DNA of 64,000 bases from G963422595 sp963422595 (GCA_963422595.1 OY730298.1:992001-1056000); one strand, 5' to 3'; positions 27,244 through 36,985 are shown, numbered from the stretch's first letter. Numbers and translations are program-made. Notes: generated by a model not told the origin, from the letters alone.

Positions 27244-28311
27244 GTGTTTTCGATACTACACCGCTATTTTGCACGAGAACTTACCCTCACGTTAATTGCG
27301 GTTAGTGCCATTTTGCTGGTAGTGATAGTGAGCAAATCTTTCATCAGTCTGCTTACAAAAGTCATGGATGGGAAGCTGCCTGCAGACATTGTATTTACCA
27401 TGTTGAGCTTTGGTATTTTGAAATCCGCAATTTTATTAGCTCCATTTGCGGTGCTGGTGGCAGTCATGTTGACGTTAGGTCGTTTATACCGGGATAGTGA
27501 GATTTATGCCATCAAGGCCAGCGGTATAGGTGGTTTGGGCTTAGTAAAATATACCAGCCTGTTGGTATTACCACTGATAGCGATGCTATTTTACCTAACC
27601 ATATTTATTACCCCCTGGATATCCTGGCAAATTGAAGAAATTAAACTCAAGGCGAGAGAGCAGACCGACATCTATGGATTAGTTGCAGGGCAATTCATCG
27701 AATCAAAACGCGGCGATTGGGTGATATTTTTTGAAAACGAAGATAAACAGTTCGGTATGGTACGGGGTATATTCATACATGATCAACAGCAAGGCAAAAT
27801 TTCAATCGAGACGGCGCACAACGCCTGGCAGAAAAATTTACCCGAACTCGGGGGGGAGTCCCTGGTGTTAAGCCATGGACAGCGCTATGAAGACATCCTT
27901 GGGGAAGACGGTGTGACCGTATCGTCTTTCAGGCAGCACTCGATACGTATTCCCGAACTTGACATCAGCATAGACCGTAATGATCCTGAATTTACGTCGA
28001 CAAAGAATTTAATTAAATCCAGCCGGCCTGCTGATCAGGCCGAACTACAGTGGCGTTTATCAATACCCATCGCGGCGATATTACTGGCATTACTGGCATT
28101 TCCTTTAAGCGTGAGCAAACCGCGACAAGGGCAGTTTACAAAATTAGGGCTGGCCATTGTTATTTACCTGGTGTACGCGAATTTACTGATTTTAGCGAAA
28201 TCCTGGATTGCGGAAGGCAAACTACCGGTAATGCCTGGGCTATTTATCTGCCATATCGGTTTGATAGTGGTAATTGCTTATTTAGCATTCAGGCAACGTC
28301 GTGCCGCATAG
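27244..28311 (+). CDS. lptF: LPS export permease LptF
   Basis: One of two inner-membrane permease subunits of the LptB2FG ABC transporter, which pulls LPS out of the inner membrane. 355 residues: three membrane helices in the first 125 residues, a periplasmic beta-jellyroll domain (about 130-260) and three C-terminal helices beginning around LSIPIAAILLALLAFPLSV. It starts with GTG. A run of seven G near 27850 encodes Gly-Gly. lptG follows after 3 bases. Confidence 0.93.
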   Translation: MFSILHRYFARELTLTLIAVSAILLVVIVSKSFISLLTKVMDGKLPADIVFTMLSFGILKSAILLAPFAVLVAVMLTLGRLYRDSEIYAIKASGIGGLGLVKYTSLLVLPLIAMLFYLTIFITPWISWQIEEIKLKAREQTDIYGLVAGQFIESKRGDWVIFFENEDKQFGMVRGIFIHDQQQGKISIETAHNAWQKNLPELGGESLVLSHGQRYEDILGEDGVTVSSFRQHSIRIPELDISIDRNDPEFTSTKNLIKSSRPADQAELQWRLSIPIAAILLALLAFPLSVSKPRQGQFTKLGLAIVIYLVYANLLILAKSWIAEGKLPVMPGLFICHIGLIVVIAYLAFRQRRAA

Positions 28312-28314
28312 TCC

Positions 28315-29388
28315 ATGATCGGATTTAAATATTTTGATCGTTATTTAGGCAGGACTGTTGCTGTCGGCACCCTGCTGGCTTTAATCGTACTATTTTCGAT
28401 TGACTCTGTTATCGACCTGATTAACGACCTGGAAGCTATCGGCAAACGCGGGTTTACGGTTGGTCACGCCTTATTGAAAGTATTGCTGGGGATGCCGCAA
28501 CGCCTGCATGAATTCATGCCGACCGCCCTGTTACTGGGTACTCTGGTTAGTTTGGGCAATTTGGCGGCAAAGGGCGAACTAGTGGCATTACGATCGATTG
28601 GCATCAGCAAATCCCGCATCCTGCTGCCGATATTAACGGTTGGTATCGTGCTTATCCTGTTAAGCATGTGGGTGGGAGAGAACGTCGCGCCAACAACTGA
28701 AGGTTACGTGCGCAGTCTGAATAAAACCAGTGACCTGCGTAAGCTATCGATTCGATCGCATCACGGCCTGTGGGCGCGCAACGCCAACCAATACATCAAC
28801 GTTAAGGAAATTTTTCCCGACTACCGAATGGCGGATATCCGGGTATATGAATTAGATGAGCGATATAAATTAACACGAGCGAGTTTTGCGAAAGCGGCGA
28901 TTTATGAAGCCGGAGTATGGCGATTATCCGAAGTTCGGCATACTTTAATTTCCGATCAGGGCATAAAGACAGTGACCGCCAAACAGGAATATTGGCAGCA
29001 TTTAATTACCCCGGAATTATTTGACGTGATCACCGTCAAGCCAGAATACATGGCTGCGGGCAAGCTCAAAAGATATATCGACTATCTGCATCAGAACAAA
29101 CTCAATTCACGCCGCTATCAACTCGCGTACTACAATCGTTTCGCGGTGCCGCTTTCCGGCATCGCCATGCTGCTACTGGCAGCCCCCTTTGTATTTCGTT
29201 CAGTACGTTCTGGTGGCCTGGGGCAACGCATCGCCATCGGCATTGGTATTGCAGTAGTATTCCATTTACTGAGCAGGGTATTAAGCAATGCCAGTGTGGT
29301 CTACAACGTAGCACCGCTGGTGGGCGCGTTTTTGCCGACCGTGTTAATAATATTAATCGCCTCTGTGGCGCTTAAGAAAATGGCTTAA
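28315..29388 (+). CDS. lptG: LPS export permease LptG
   Basis: Partner permease of LptF. 357 residues with the same three-helix, jellyroll, three-helix plan. It begins FKYFDRYLGRTVAVGTLLAL, with FMPTALLLGTLVSLGNLAAKGELVALRS as the conserved cytoplasmic coupling region and the end VAPLVGAFLPTVLIILIA. The stop TAA at 29386-29388 overlaps the first base of an ATG that opens the decayed transposase downstream. Confidence 0.94.
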   Translation: MIGFKYFDRYLGRTVAVGTLLALIVLFSIDSVIDLINDLEAIGKRGFTVGHALLKVLLGMPQRLHEFMPTALLLGTLVSLGNLAAKGELVALRSIGISKSRILLPILTVGIVLILLSMWVGENVAPTTEGYVRSLNKTSDLRKLSIRSHHGLWARNANQYINVKEIFPDYRMADIRVYELDERYKLTRASFAKAAIYEAGVWRLSEVRHTLISDQGIKTVTAKQEYWQHLITPELFDVITVKPEYMAAGKLKRYIDYLHQNKLNSRRYQLAYYNRFAVPLSGIAMLLLAAPFVFRSVRSGGLGQRIAIGIGIAVVFHLLSRVLSNASVVYNVAPLVGAFLPTVLIILIASVALKKMA

Positions 29389-29569
29389 TGTCGCCGGTAA
29401 TAGTTGAATTATTACGCAAATTCCCTGATAACCAGGCCTGCATTGATTAGCTAGAACAAATCCGTTGGAATCTGTTATGACCGCCTGCAAGGTTACAAGT
29501 ACCATGCGGTTAAAAAAAGAATCAGGGATACAATATCGCACGGCCTGGTATATGCTTCATCTGAACTGA
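29388..29569 (+). pseudogene. Decayed IS1595-family transposase fragment
   Basis: From ATG 29388 the frame reads MSPVIVELLRKFPDNQACID, then a TAG, then LEQIRWN. The FPD..AC..YLE..RW pattern is the N-terminus of IS1595-type transposases (before their zinc finger). After a frame change, 29507-29566 reads RLKKESGIQYRTAWYMLHLN, matching the conserved helix before the catalytic domain (usually ...TGV.YKTAWRM...IR), then TGA. The zinc-finger segment is mostly deleted and no catalytic domain remains. This is a fossil; it cannot move itself. Confidence 0.7.
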
Positions 29570-29602
29570 TGATGGACATTATCAAAGTGCGCGGCTTAAG
29601 GG

Positions 29603-29628
29603 CTGGATATGATACAGCCCATATCCAG
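29603..29628. repeat. Perfect 9-base inverted repeat in the lptG-xerD gap
   Basis: CTGGATATG (29603-29611) and CATATCCAG (29620-29628) form a perfect stem with an 8-base loop, just downstream of the transposase relic. No T run follows. It could be a leftover of the mobile element or an RNA hairpin. The rest of 29570-29772 holds no gene I can recognise. Confidence 0.5.
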
Positions 29629-29772
29629 ACAAGAGCTGGACAACGCCATGCACCACACTTTCACTGCTCCCGTATCCAGAGAATAAAAGCGAGAACGGCG
29701 AACCCACAGTGAAAGCACCAAACTCAAAAATGGAAGCCAGTCAGAAAATCATTAACTACACGGATTTTGCTA

Positions 29773-29816
29773 CATAACCCCCTAAAAAATATATACAATA
29801 TTGATTTTAGGTTATG
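29773..29816. repeat. Imperfect inverted repeat CATAACC...GGTTATG before xerD
   Basis: CATAACCCCCTAAAA (29773-29787) pairs with TTTTAGGTTATG (29805-29816), with three unpaired C on the left arm and an AT-rich 17-base loop. It ends about 50 bases before the xerD start. It may be a terminator for the upstream region, the end of a degraded insertion sequence, or a small palindromic element. No target duplication is obvious. Confidence 0.45.
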
Positions 29817-29869
29817 CAGCTCCTAAACTAACCGGGGCTGCGCGTTGTTACGTTAGCGACATTTGGTAC

Positions 29870-30787
29870 ATGGGCGAATCTACATCATCCTTATCTGCCG
29901 ACCAATCCGTAATCGAAGCGTTTTTGGACGCCCTGTGGACTGAACACGGATTGAGTGAGAACACGCTGGTGGCGTACCGGGACGATTTATCAGGTTTATC
30001 GCGTTGGTTATCAGGTTTAGCCGTCAGAGTCACAGACGCCAGGCGCGATCACCTGCTGGATTATTTATCTCATCGGGTGCAACAAGGCAGCATGCCACGC
30101 ACCTCCGCAAGGTTATTATCCAGTATGCGGCGCTTCTATCGTTATTTGGTCAGGCAAGGCGTACTGCAACAGGACCCATCGGCGCAAATCGAATTTCCAA
30201 AGCTGGGTCGCCCGTTGCCGCAGACTTTAACTGAAGCAGAGATTGAACAACTACTGATTGCACCTGAAGTACGAACGGCGCGTGGCGTTCGTGATCGCGC
30301 CATGCTGGAAGTACTCTATGCGTGTGGGCTGCGCGTCAGCGAACTGGTCAGTTTAACCCTGAATCAGGTGAACCTAAATCATGGTGTAATACGAGTTATG
30401 GGCAAGGGCAGTAAAGAAAGACTAGTGCCATTCGGTGAACTGGCAGGTGATTGGATATCCAGGTTTATCCATACGGCGCGTGCTGACTTACTCAAGTCAA
30501 GACCACCGTGTGACGCTTTATTTATTACTAATCGCGGTGCCGCGATGACCCGTCAGGCGTTTTGGCATCTGATTAAAAAATATGCGAAACGAGTTGGAAT
30601 TGCAAAACCTCTTACTCCCCATACCCTGCGCCATGCGTTTGCGACACACCTGTTAAATCATGGTGCGGATTTACGCGTCGTACAGATGCTACTGGGGCAT
30701 AGCGATCTCTCTACGACTCAAATATATACCCACGTTGCCCAGGCTCGTTTACAGCAACTGCATCGAAAACACCACCCTCGCGGGTGA
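29870..30787 (+). CDS. xerD: Tyrosine recombinase XerD
   Basis: Resolves chromosome dimers at dif with XerC. Start chosen at ATG 29870, giving MGESTSSLSADQSVIEAFLD, because homologues begin near this point; the frame runs back to 29801. The catalytic set is complete: Arg155 (CGLRVSELV), Lys179 (GKGSKER), His251 and Arg254 (HTLRHAFATHLL), His277 (LLGHSDL) and Tyr286 (TTQIYTHV). Its neighbour dsbC is typical of xerD rather than xerC. A short hairpin CACCC-tcgc-GGGTG overlaps the stop. Confidence 0.93.
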   Translation: MGESTSSLSADQSVIEAFLDALWTEHGLSENTLVAYRDDLSGLSRWLSGLAVRVTDARRDHLLDYLSHRVQQGSMPRTSARLLSSMRRFYRYLVRQGVLQQDPSAQIEFPKLGRPLPQTLTEAEIEQLLIAPEVRTARGVRDRAMLEVLYACGLRVSELVSLTLNQVNLNHGVIRVMGKGSKERLVPFGELAGDWISRFIHTARADLLKSRPPCDALFITNRGAAMTRQAFWHLIKKYAKRVGIAKPLTPHTLRHAFATHLLNHGADLRVVQMLLGHSDLSTTQIYTHVAQARLQQLHRKHHPRG

Positions 30788-30871
30788 AATTAATGCTGCC
30801 GAATACAGTCCTATAGTAGAAGTCTTATTTATACAGCTCTTAAATGCGTAACCTGGAAGCGGGATTTTTTT

Positions 30872-31606
30872 ATGCATAAATTGATTATAAGTGTCATAGT
30901 GACGGCATTTTATATAGCCCCGACCTGGGCTGGTGAAGCCGAAGAACTTGCCAACATCGAGCAACGACTCACTGGACTGGCCCCACAGGAACAGCCCGAT
31001 GTGATCAGACCTGCGGTGGTACCGGAACTATACGAGGTCATCTATGGTACGGAAGTGTTCTATTTATCTGCGGATGGACGTTACATGTTACAAGGGTCTT
31101 TACTGGATCTGGAAACTGGTGAAAATCTCACCAGGTTGACGCGCAACGGCATACGCAAAAAACTGCTGGGTGGCATGGATGCAGCAGAAATGATAATTTT
31201 TGCCCCTGAAAAACCACGTCACGTGCTTACCGTATTTACAGACGTTGACTGCACATATTGTCGCAAATTACACGCTGAAATGGCCCAGCTGAACAGTTAT
31301 GGGATTGCCATACGATACATGATGTTTCCGCGTACCGGGGCCAATACCCCTGCGTACCAAAAGGCCATCAGCGTTTGGTGTGCCGAAGATCAGCGTGCGG
31401 CTTTAACTGCCGCCAAGGCAGGCAAAAGCGTGCCGCAGGCAACCTGCAATAATCCGGTAGAAGCACAATTTTTAATTGGTAAACGACTGGGAGTGACCGG
31501 TACGCCGGCACTGTTAATGGCAGATGGCAGCCTGGTGTTAGGCTATCGATCGGCGAAAGATATAGCCACCATGCTGGATTCAATGTCAGTAGCGGGTCGA
31601 TTCTAG
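30872..31606 (+). CDS. dsbC: Thiol:disulfide isomerase DsbC
   Basis: Periplasmic isomerase that repairs wrong disulfides. A signal peptide (HKLIISVIVTAFYIAPTWAG, residues 2-21) is followed by the dimerisation domain and a thioredoxin domain with FTDVDCTYCRKLH (Cys127 and Cys130) and the cis-proline in GTPALL. A second Cys pair (VWCAEDQ, QATCNNP) is present as in E. coli. The active site is CTYC, not the E. coli CGYC. The stop codon shares CTAG with the stop of the opposing helicase gene. Confidence 0.92.
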   Translation: MHKLIISVIVTAFYIAPTWAGEAEELANIEQRLTGLAPQEQPDVIRPAVVPELYEVIYGTEVFYLSADGRYMLQGSLLDLETGENLTRLTRNGIRKKLLGGMDAAEMIIFAPEKPRHVLTVFTDVDCTYCRKLHAEMAQLNSYGIAIRYMMFPRTGANTPAYQKAISVWCAEDQRAALTAAKAGKSVPQATCNNPVEAQFLIGKRLGVTGTPALLMADGSLVLGYRSAKDIATMLDSMSVAGRF

Positions 31607-34600
31607 TGGTTGGTCAGTTCCAGGCTGGTGTAGTCGTAGATCGCGGGTACTGAAGTAAACAGCACGGAAGCCCGTATTTGTTTCTTCGGATAAAGTTCTT
31701 TTACCGCGAAAAAATAACTGGAAATTTGTGTTTGATAGCGCATTGCGTGTTGTCGCGTATTGTCGGCGGTAACCTCGGGTGAAGTCTTAAAATCAACAAT
31801 CCAGGCCATATTTTCAGTAATGATCAGCCGGTCTATAATCCGGTAGAACGTACCTCCACGTTGCGCAAAACAAATGGCCACCTCAGTTAAAATTTGCTTG
31901 CCCGGCGCGCGCGCGAAAACCTCATGTAACTCGGCGGCCTCAAGACATCTGGAAGTTTCCTGCAGGGCGGCAGAAAATTCCTGCGCACTTATATTGCGCT
32001 GCAGGGCCGATTCGGCCTTAAGCCGTAACGTGCCGTGTTCCTGCAATAAGTCCACCTCAGCGAATTCGAATAATTTATGTACCAATATGCCGTAGTCCGC
32101 TTGCACAGTATTGACTGGAATCACCGCGCTTGCGTTTTGCTTACCGGTACTGGCAAAAGGTTTGCTCAGACGTGGTGCGATATTCATAGTCTCTGAAAGG
32201 CCGTTAGGAAGCCCCGCCGTTACCTCAGGAGGCGTGCCATATCTATATACCCATGCCGCAGCTGTTGCATCCTGTGAACCATCCTCAAGTGCCCGTTTAA
32301 TAACCGCGAACCAACAATTTTCCTGATTCCGTTTAGCCTGTACGCCACTGATAAACAAATACTGCGTGGCGCGGGTTAAAGCCACGTAAAGTAAGTTCAA
32401 CTCCTCTTTCCAATCCACTTTCTTTTGTTGATCTATGGCCTGTTGCGTATTCTGATCCAGGTTCGCCTTACGACTGGTGATATAAAAGTGTTTTGGTCGC
32501 CGCGCGTTAAAGGGCCAATCAATAACTGGTTGATAAGCCCTTTGCAGAGGCGGCGGAGAGCCGGTATCCATTACAAAAATCACCGCTGCCTCCAATCCTT
32601 TTACCGCGTGAACCGTCATTATTTGTACAGCGTCCGTGTCGTTCTGGCTGGATTTTGTATGCCTTATGGAGTTTTTAGCACCGGGTTTTTGTATTGAATC
32701 TAAAAAAGACTGGATACTGGAATAACGCCCGGCGTCTATATCCAGGGTAAGCTGAAGAAAGTGCATCAGGTTTTCGACCACCAGTGATTTTTTTGCCGGC
32801 GGGCAACAATTTGCATAGCGTGCGGGAAGATTGATATCAAAATATATTTGGTCCAATAAATCATGCACTGGGATTCGGTTTGCCATATCACGCCACCTCT
32901 GTAGCTGTGCATAGGCCTGTTTGAGCAGCGGGGTGGGTGCAGTAGTAACGTCAGCCATAAGTTTTTCATGCCAGCCATCCGCTTCATAGCTTGCAATCCT
33001 CATTAAATCTTCATCACTGATTCCGAAGCATGGCGAACGCAGCACCTGTGCCAACGCCAAATCATTATGTGGTTGTATTAAATACGTAAGTAATGCAATA
33101 ACGTCCTGGACTTCAAGCTGGTCCGAAAATTCATTATCGTCAACACTGCTGTAAGGAATATTTTGTTCCCGCAAGGCGCGCTCTAACGGCGGCAGATTAG
33201 TTCGATTGCGCGCCAGAATAACAATATCCCGATAACCTATAGCGCGCACTTGTTGCTGACAGAGAATTGGTGTGGAAGACGCCACCAATCTGTCAATATG
33301 TTGCGCGATAGCCTGGCCCTCCTGGTAATGACAATTACGTTCACCGTTGAGCCTCTTCTGTAGTAAGGGATTGCGAAATTCCGTGCCATTTTCAACGTTA
33401 CCTGCCGGGATGATAAGTGGATCGACATGTACGTATCCCCACAAATCGGTACGCGCAGTTTTATGCGGCCTGAAGCCATCGAGTAGAGGTTTTTCTTCAC
33501 CAGAACTGAAAACCCGGTTTACAAACTCAATGATTGCCGGCGAAGATCGAAAAGACCGCTCCATTTCAAACAATTTGGCATCCAGGTTTTGCCTGGCCCA
33601 TTCAAATGCAGTGGACTGTAAGCGGGGGTTTGCGCGTCGAAATCCGTAGATAGATTGCTTAACGTCACCAACAAAAAATAAGCTCTTGCTGGTTTGTCGT
33701 GGGTTTGCGGCTAATTCCTGTAACAAAGGGAACAGCAGATTCCATTGCGTAGGATTAGTATCCTGGAATTCATCGATCAGGACATGCTGTATACGTCGGT
33801 CCAGCTTATACTGAATCCAGGCGGCGTTATCATGCTTATTCAGTAACAGATACGTATACCACTCCAAATCAGCAAAATCCAGGTTATGGTGAGCGAACTT
33901 CAGGCGTTGGTATTCCTTCAATAAACGATGTCCGGCGTAAAACCAGGCCTGATTAAGGGCGAGCAGAGCCTGGCGTTTGCCTGCGTCCAGGTGTGCAAGA
34001 ATAAAATCGCATAATTTCTGGTGCAGGTGCACAAAGCTTGCCGCCTGGTGCTGGCCGAGGTTTCTCTTCAGGGTTTTACTGACAGTAAGTGTTCTGGGTT
34101 TGCCGTTCCTGATCAGGAACACCGGCATGACGTTTTGTATTAATTCATGGGTGGAAATTTCAAGTTCAGCAGACCTCGTCAGTAAGTCGCTATACTGCTG
34201 ATTACTTCTTGTAGCGTGCCGTGCCAGATAAGCCCGATATTCGCGTAAGGCGGATAATAGTGTAGTATTACCGTCGGTGAAACTTATAGCCTTCTGAGTG
34301 GCGCGCAGATAGTCACGCAGGCTATCGCTCGCATAGGCAACCGGGTCAGGTTGATGTTCAGTAAAACTCCACCAATCACTGCGCGAATTAACAAAGGTAT
34401 CCAATATCGCATTGACATTGTTGACGGTACTGCAATATTTTAATAACTTAAACAAGGCCCCGACCAGTTTTGGGTCATCCCCCTGATGCGCAATCTTATA
34501 CAGGCGCGCGCGCGCTTCCTGCGTCAGTGCCATAGTATTTTCCACAATCCCGAAACCCGCGGGCACCTCCACGTGGATAGCAAAGCGTTTTAATATATCC

Positions 34601-34974
34601 TGGCAAAAGGCATGAAACGTAGTGACGTGTATATCGTATTTGGCAAACAATAATTTTTCATACAGCCTGCTGGCTTTTGCTATATTGTCTGCGTCATGAG
34701 GGTGCGCGAGTTCCTCAAGTGCTAACCGCAGGCGACCATCATCGTACCCGGCCCATGCTGCTAATGTTTGCATTACACGCTCGCGCATTTCTGCCGCCGC
34801 TTTACGTGTAAAAGTGATCGCTAACAGGTGCGAAGGATCTACGTCATTGAGTAACAGCTTTAGAATACGATGGACCAATAATCGGGTTTTTCCGGTGCCG
34901 GCGGAGGCAAACACGGCAACGTTCTCACGCGGATTAATAGCCAGGTCGGCCTTAACAGCTTTAGAATGAGTCAT
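31603..34974 (-). CDS. AddA/RecB-like UvrD-family helicase-nuclease
   Basis: SF1A helicase with a C-terminal nuclease, probably for double-strand break repair. 1123 residues. Walker A in FASAGTGKTRLLVHR (residues 22-36); motif Ia ITFTRKAAAEMRERV; Walker B LIDEFQDTNPTQW; FVGDVKQSIYGFRRANP; later TVHAVKGLEAAVIFV and LLYVALTRATQYLFI. The end has RIIDRLII and WIVDFKTSPEV, the PD-(D/E)XK nuclease core. Overall it resembles AddA, but no AddB partner lies beside it: neighbours are dsbC and parE. The partner may be elsewhere or absent. Confidence 0.83.
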   Translation of the reverse strand: MTHSKAVKADLAINPRENVAVFASAGTGKTRLLVHRILKLLLNDVDPSHLLAITFTRKAAAEMRERVMQTLAAWAGYDDGRLRLALEELAHPHDADNIAKASRLYEKLLFAKYDIHVTTFHAFCQDILKRFAIHVEVPAGFGIVENTMALTQEARARLYKIAHQGDDPKLVGALFKLLKYCSTVNNVNAILDTFVNSRSDWWSFTEHQPDPVAYASDSLRDYLRATQKAISFTDGNTTLLSALREYRAYLARHATRSNQQYSDLLTRSAELEISTHELIQNVMPVFLIRNGKPRTLTVSKTLKRNLGQHQAASFVHLHQKLCDFILAHLDAGKRQALLALNQAWFYAGHRLLKEYQRLKFAHHNLDFADLEWYTYLLLNKHDNAAWIQYKLDRRIQHVLIDEFQDTNPTQWNLLFPLLQELAANPRQTSKSLFFVGDVKQSIYGFRRANPRLQSTAFEWARQNLDAKLFEMERSFRSSPAIIEFVNRVFSSGEEKPLLDGFRPHKTARTDLWGYVHVDPLIIPAGNVENGTEFRNPLLQKRLNGERNCHYQEGQAIAQHIDRLVASSTPILCQQQVRAIGYRDIVILARNRTNLPPLERALREQNIPYSSVDDNEFSDQLEVQDVIALLTYLIQPHNDLALAQVLRSPCFGISDEDLMRIASYEADGWHEKLMADVTTAPTPLLKQAYAQLQRWRDMANRIPVHDLLDQIYFDINLPARYANCCPPAKKSLVVENLMHFLQLTLDIDAGRYSSIQSFLDSIQKPGAKNSIRHTKSSQNDTDAVQIMTVHAVKGLEAAVIFVMDTGSPPPLQRAYQPVIDWPFNARRPKHFYITSRKANLDQNTQQAIDQQKKVDWKEELNLLYVALTRATQYLFISGVQAKRNQENCWFAVIKRALEDGSQDATAAAWVYRYGTPPEVTAGLPNGLSETMNIAPRLSKPFASTGKQNASAVIPVNTVQADYGILVHKLFEFAEVDLLQEHGTLRLKAESALQRNISAQEFSAALQETSRCLEAAELHEVFARAPGKQILTEVAICFAQRGGTFYRIIDRLIITENMAWIVDFKTSPEVTADNTRQHAMRYQTQISSYFFAVKELYPKKQIRASVLFTSVPAIYDYTSLELTNH

Positions 34975-35069
34975 CCGGCTATCATCGCATCTTTATCATT
35001 TTCGGTACAAAAGTTTAGTAAAATACCTGGCAGCCTGAAGCAAACGCATCGCCGTAGGTCAGACACGTT

Positions 35070-36956
35070 ATGACAGCAAAATACGATGCCGCCGATATCG
35101 AAGTTCTTAGTGGTTTAGATCCGGTACGTAAGCGTCCTGGCATGTATACGGACACCTCGCGACCTAACCACCTTGCTCATGAAGTGATCGACAACAGCGT
35201 TGATGAGGCCCTGTGCGGGCATGCCAAAAAAATCGACGTCAGATTGTATCAGGATGGATCTTTAGAAGTTGCGGATGACGGTCGAGGGATGCCCGTCGAC
35301 AAACACCCAAAGTTAAAGCTTCCTGGGGTTGAAGTGATACTCAGCACCCTACATGCCGGAGGTAAGTTTTCCGATAAAAACTACACCTTTGCTGGTGGTT
35401 TGCACGGTGTTGGCGTATCCGTGGTAAACGCCCTGTCCAGGCGTTTGGAAGTGTGGGTGCGCCGGCAAGGCAATGAGTACAACGTGGCTTTTCAGGGCGG
35501 CAAAAAAGTTTCCGACCTTGAAATTGTGGCCACGGTGGGCAGCAGAAATACCGGCACCAAAATTCGTTTTTGGCCCGACGCAAAGTATTTTGAGAGCAGT
35601 GAATTCGGCATCTCGAAACTACTGCGCGTGATGCGTGCGAAAGCCATCCTTTGTCCGGGGTTGGTACTACGGTTTAATGATCAACTCCACAACAAAAAGT
35701 ACACGTGGTCCTATACAGATGGACTCAAAGATTACCTGCTTGAATCAGTGGCAGCTATTGAACGAGTGCCGCAAGATACGTTTTGTGAACGTTATGAAGG
35801 CGAGCAGGCCTCCGCCGAATGGGCCGTAACCTGGATGATGGCGGAGGCAGATGGACTAAAAGAAAGCTACGTCAATCTGGTGCCGACGGCACAAGGTGGC
35901 AGCCACGTTTCCGGATTACGCGCCGGCCTTACTGAAGCACTGCGGGAGTTTTGCGAGTTTAGAAAAATATTGCCGCGAGGCATTAAATTAACTCCCGATG
36001 ACGTGTGGGAAAAACTTTGCTACGTGCTCTCGGTAAAGGTTAAAAATCCACAATTTACCGGGCAGACCAAAGAGCGTTTAGGGTCACGCGAAACTGCGGT
36101 ATTTGTGGCTGGCGCGGTCAAAGATGCGTTTGCATTGTGGCTGCATAAAAACACCGCGGCTGGCGAACAAATCGCATGCCTGGCAATCAGCAATGCTGAG
36201 GCGCGTATAAGGCGCAGTAAGAAAATAGTACGCAAGAAGATAACCACTGGTCCGGCATTACCTGGCAAGCTGGTTGATTGCACCTCTGAAGATTTATCGC
36301 GCACCGAATTATTTTTAGTCGAAGGAGATTCGGCGGGGGGTTCTGCCAAGCAGGCCAGAGATCGCGAATTTCAAGCCATTATGCCATTGCGCGGTAAAAT
36401 CCTGAACACTTGGGAAGTAGCATCGGATCAAGTGCTCGGTTCACGAGAGGTACACGACATCTCCATCGCGATTGGCGTAGAGCCCGGCGATGCGGATCTT
36501 TCCGGTCTGCGTTATGGCAAGATTTGCGTACTTGCCGATGCCGATTCGGATGGCTTGCACATCGCAACATTGCTATGCGCTTTATTTTTACGGCATTTCC
36601 GCGCTTTGGTCGAGGCCGGGCGCATCTATATGGCAATGCCGCCACTGTTTCGCATTGATGCAGGCAAACAACTATTCTATGTGCTGGACAATGCAGAGCG
36701 GCAAGCCGTGCTGGACAGAATTAAAGCGGAACACAAAACTGGTGACATCAGCATTACACGCTTCAAAGGCTTAGGCGAAATGAACCCCCTGCAACTGCGT
36801 GAGTCGACTATGGCAGTTACTACCAGACGTCTGGTGCGATTAGATCTCACTGAAGAAAAAAAGACTTTTCAATTAGTAGACATGTTATTAGCGAAAAAAC
36901 GCGCGGTGGACCGTCGTTCCTGGTTGCAGGACAAGGGCAATCTGGCGCGGCCATAA
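35070..36956 (+). CDS. parE: DNA topoisomerase IV subunit B
   Basis: ATPase subunit of topoisomerase IV, which unlinks daughter chromosomes. 628 residues. GHKL ATPase motifs: EVIDNSVDEALCGHA, DDGRGMPVD and GGLHGVGVSVVNAL. TOPRIM: FLVEGDSAGGSAKQARDREF, PLRGKILN and ADADSDGLHIATLL. ParE rather than GyrB because it is short, lacks the gyrase insert and sits directly before parC. It is divergent from the AddA-like gene. Confidence 0.95.
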   Translation: MTAKYDAADIEVLSGLDPVRKRPGMYTDTSRPNHLAHEVIDNSVDEALCGHAKKIDVRLYQDGSLEVADDGRGMPVDKHPKLKLPGVEVILSTLHAGGKFSDKNYTFAGGLHGVGVSVVNALSRRLEVWVRRQGNEYNVAFQGGKKVSDLEIVATVGSRNTGTKIRFWPDAKYFESSEFGISKLLRVMRAKAILCPGLVLRFNDQLHNKKYTWSYTDGLKDYLLESVAAIERVPQDTFCERYEGEQASAEWAVTWMMAEADGLKESYVNLVPTAQGGSHVSGLRAGLTEALREFCEFRKILPRGIKLTPDDVWEKLCYVLSVKVKNPQFTGQTKERLGSRETAVFVAGAVKDAFALWLHKNTAAGEQIACLAISNAEARIRRSKKIVRKKITTGPALPGKLVDCTSEDLSRTELFLVEGDSAGGSAKQARDREFQAIMPLRGKILNTWEVASDQVLGSREVHDISIAIGVEPGDADLSGLRYGKICVLADADSDGLHIATLLCALFLRHFRALVEAGRIYMAMPPLFRIDAGKQLFYVLDNAERQAVLDRIKAEHKTGDISITRFKGLGEMNPLQLRESTMAVTTRRLVRLDLTEEKKTFQLVDMLLAKKRAVDRRSWLQDKGNLARP

Positions 36957-36985
36957 AGCTTGTTTGGTTAAAAAAACTTTAACTT

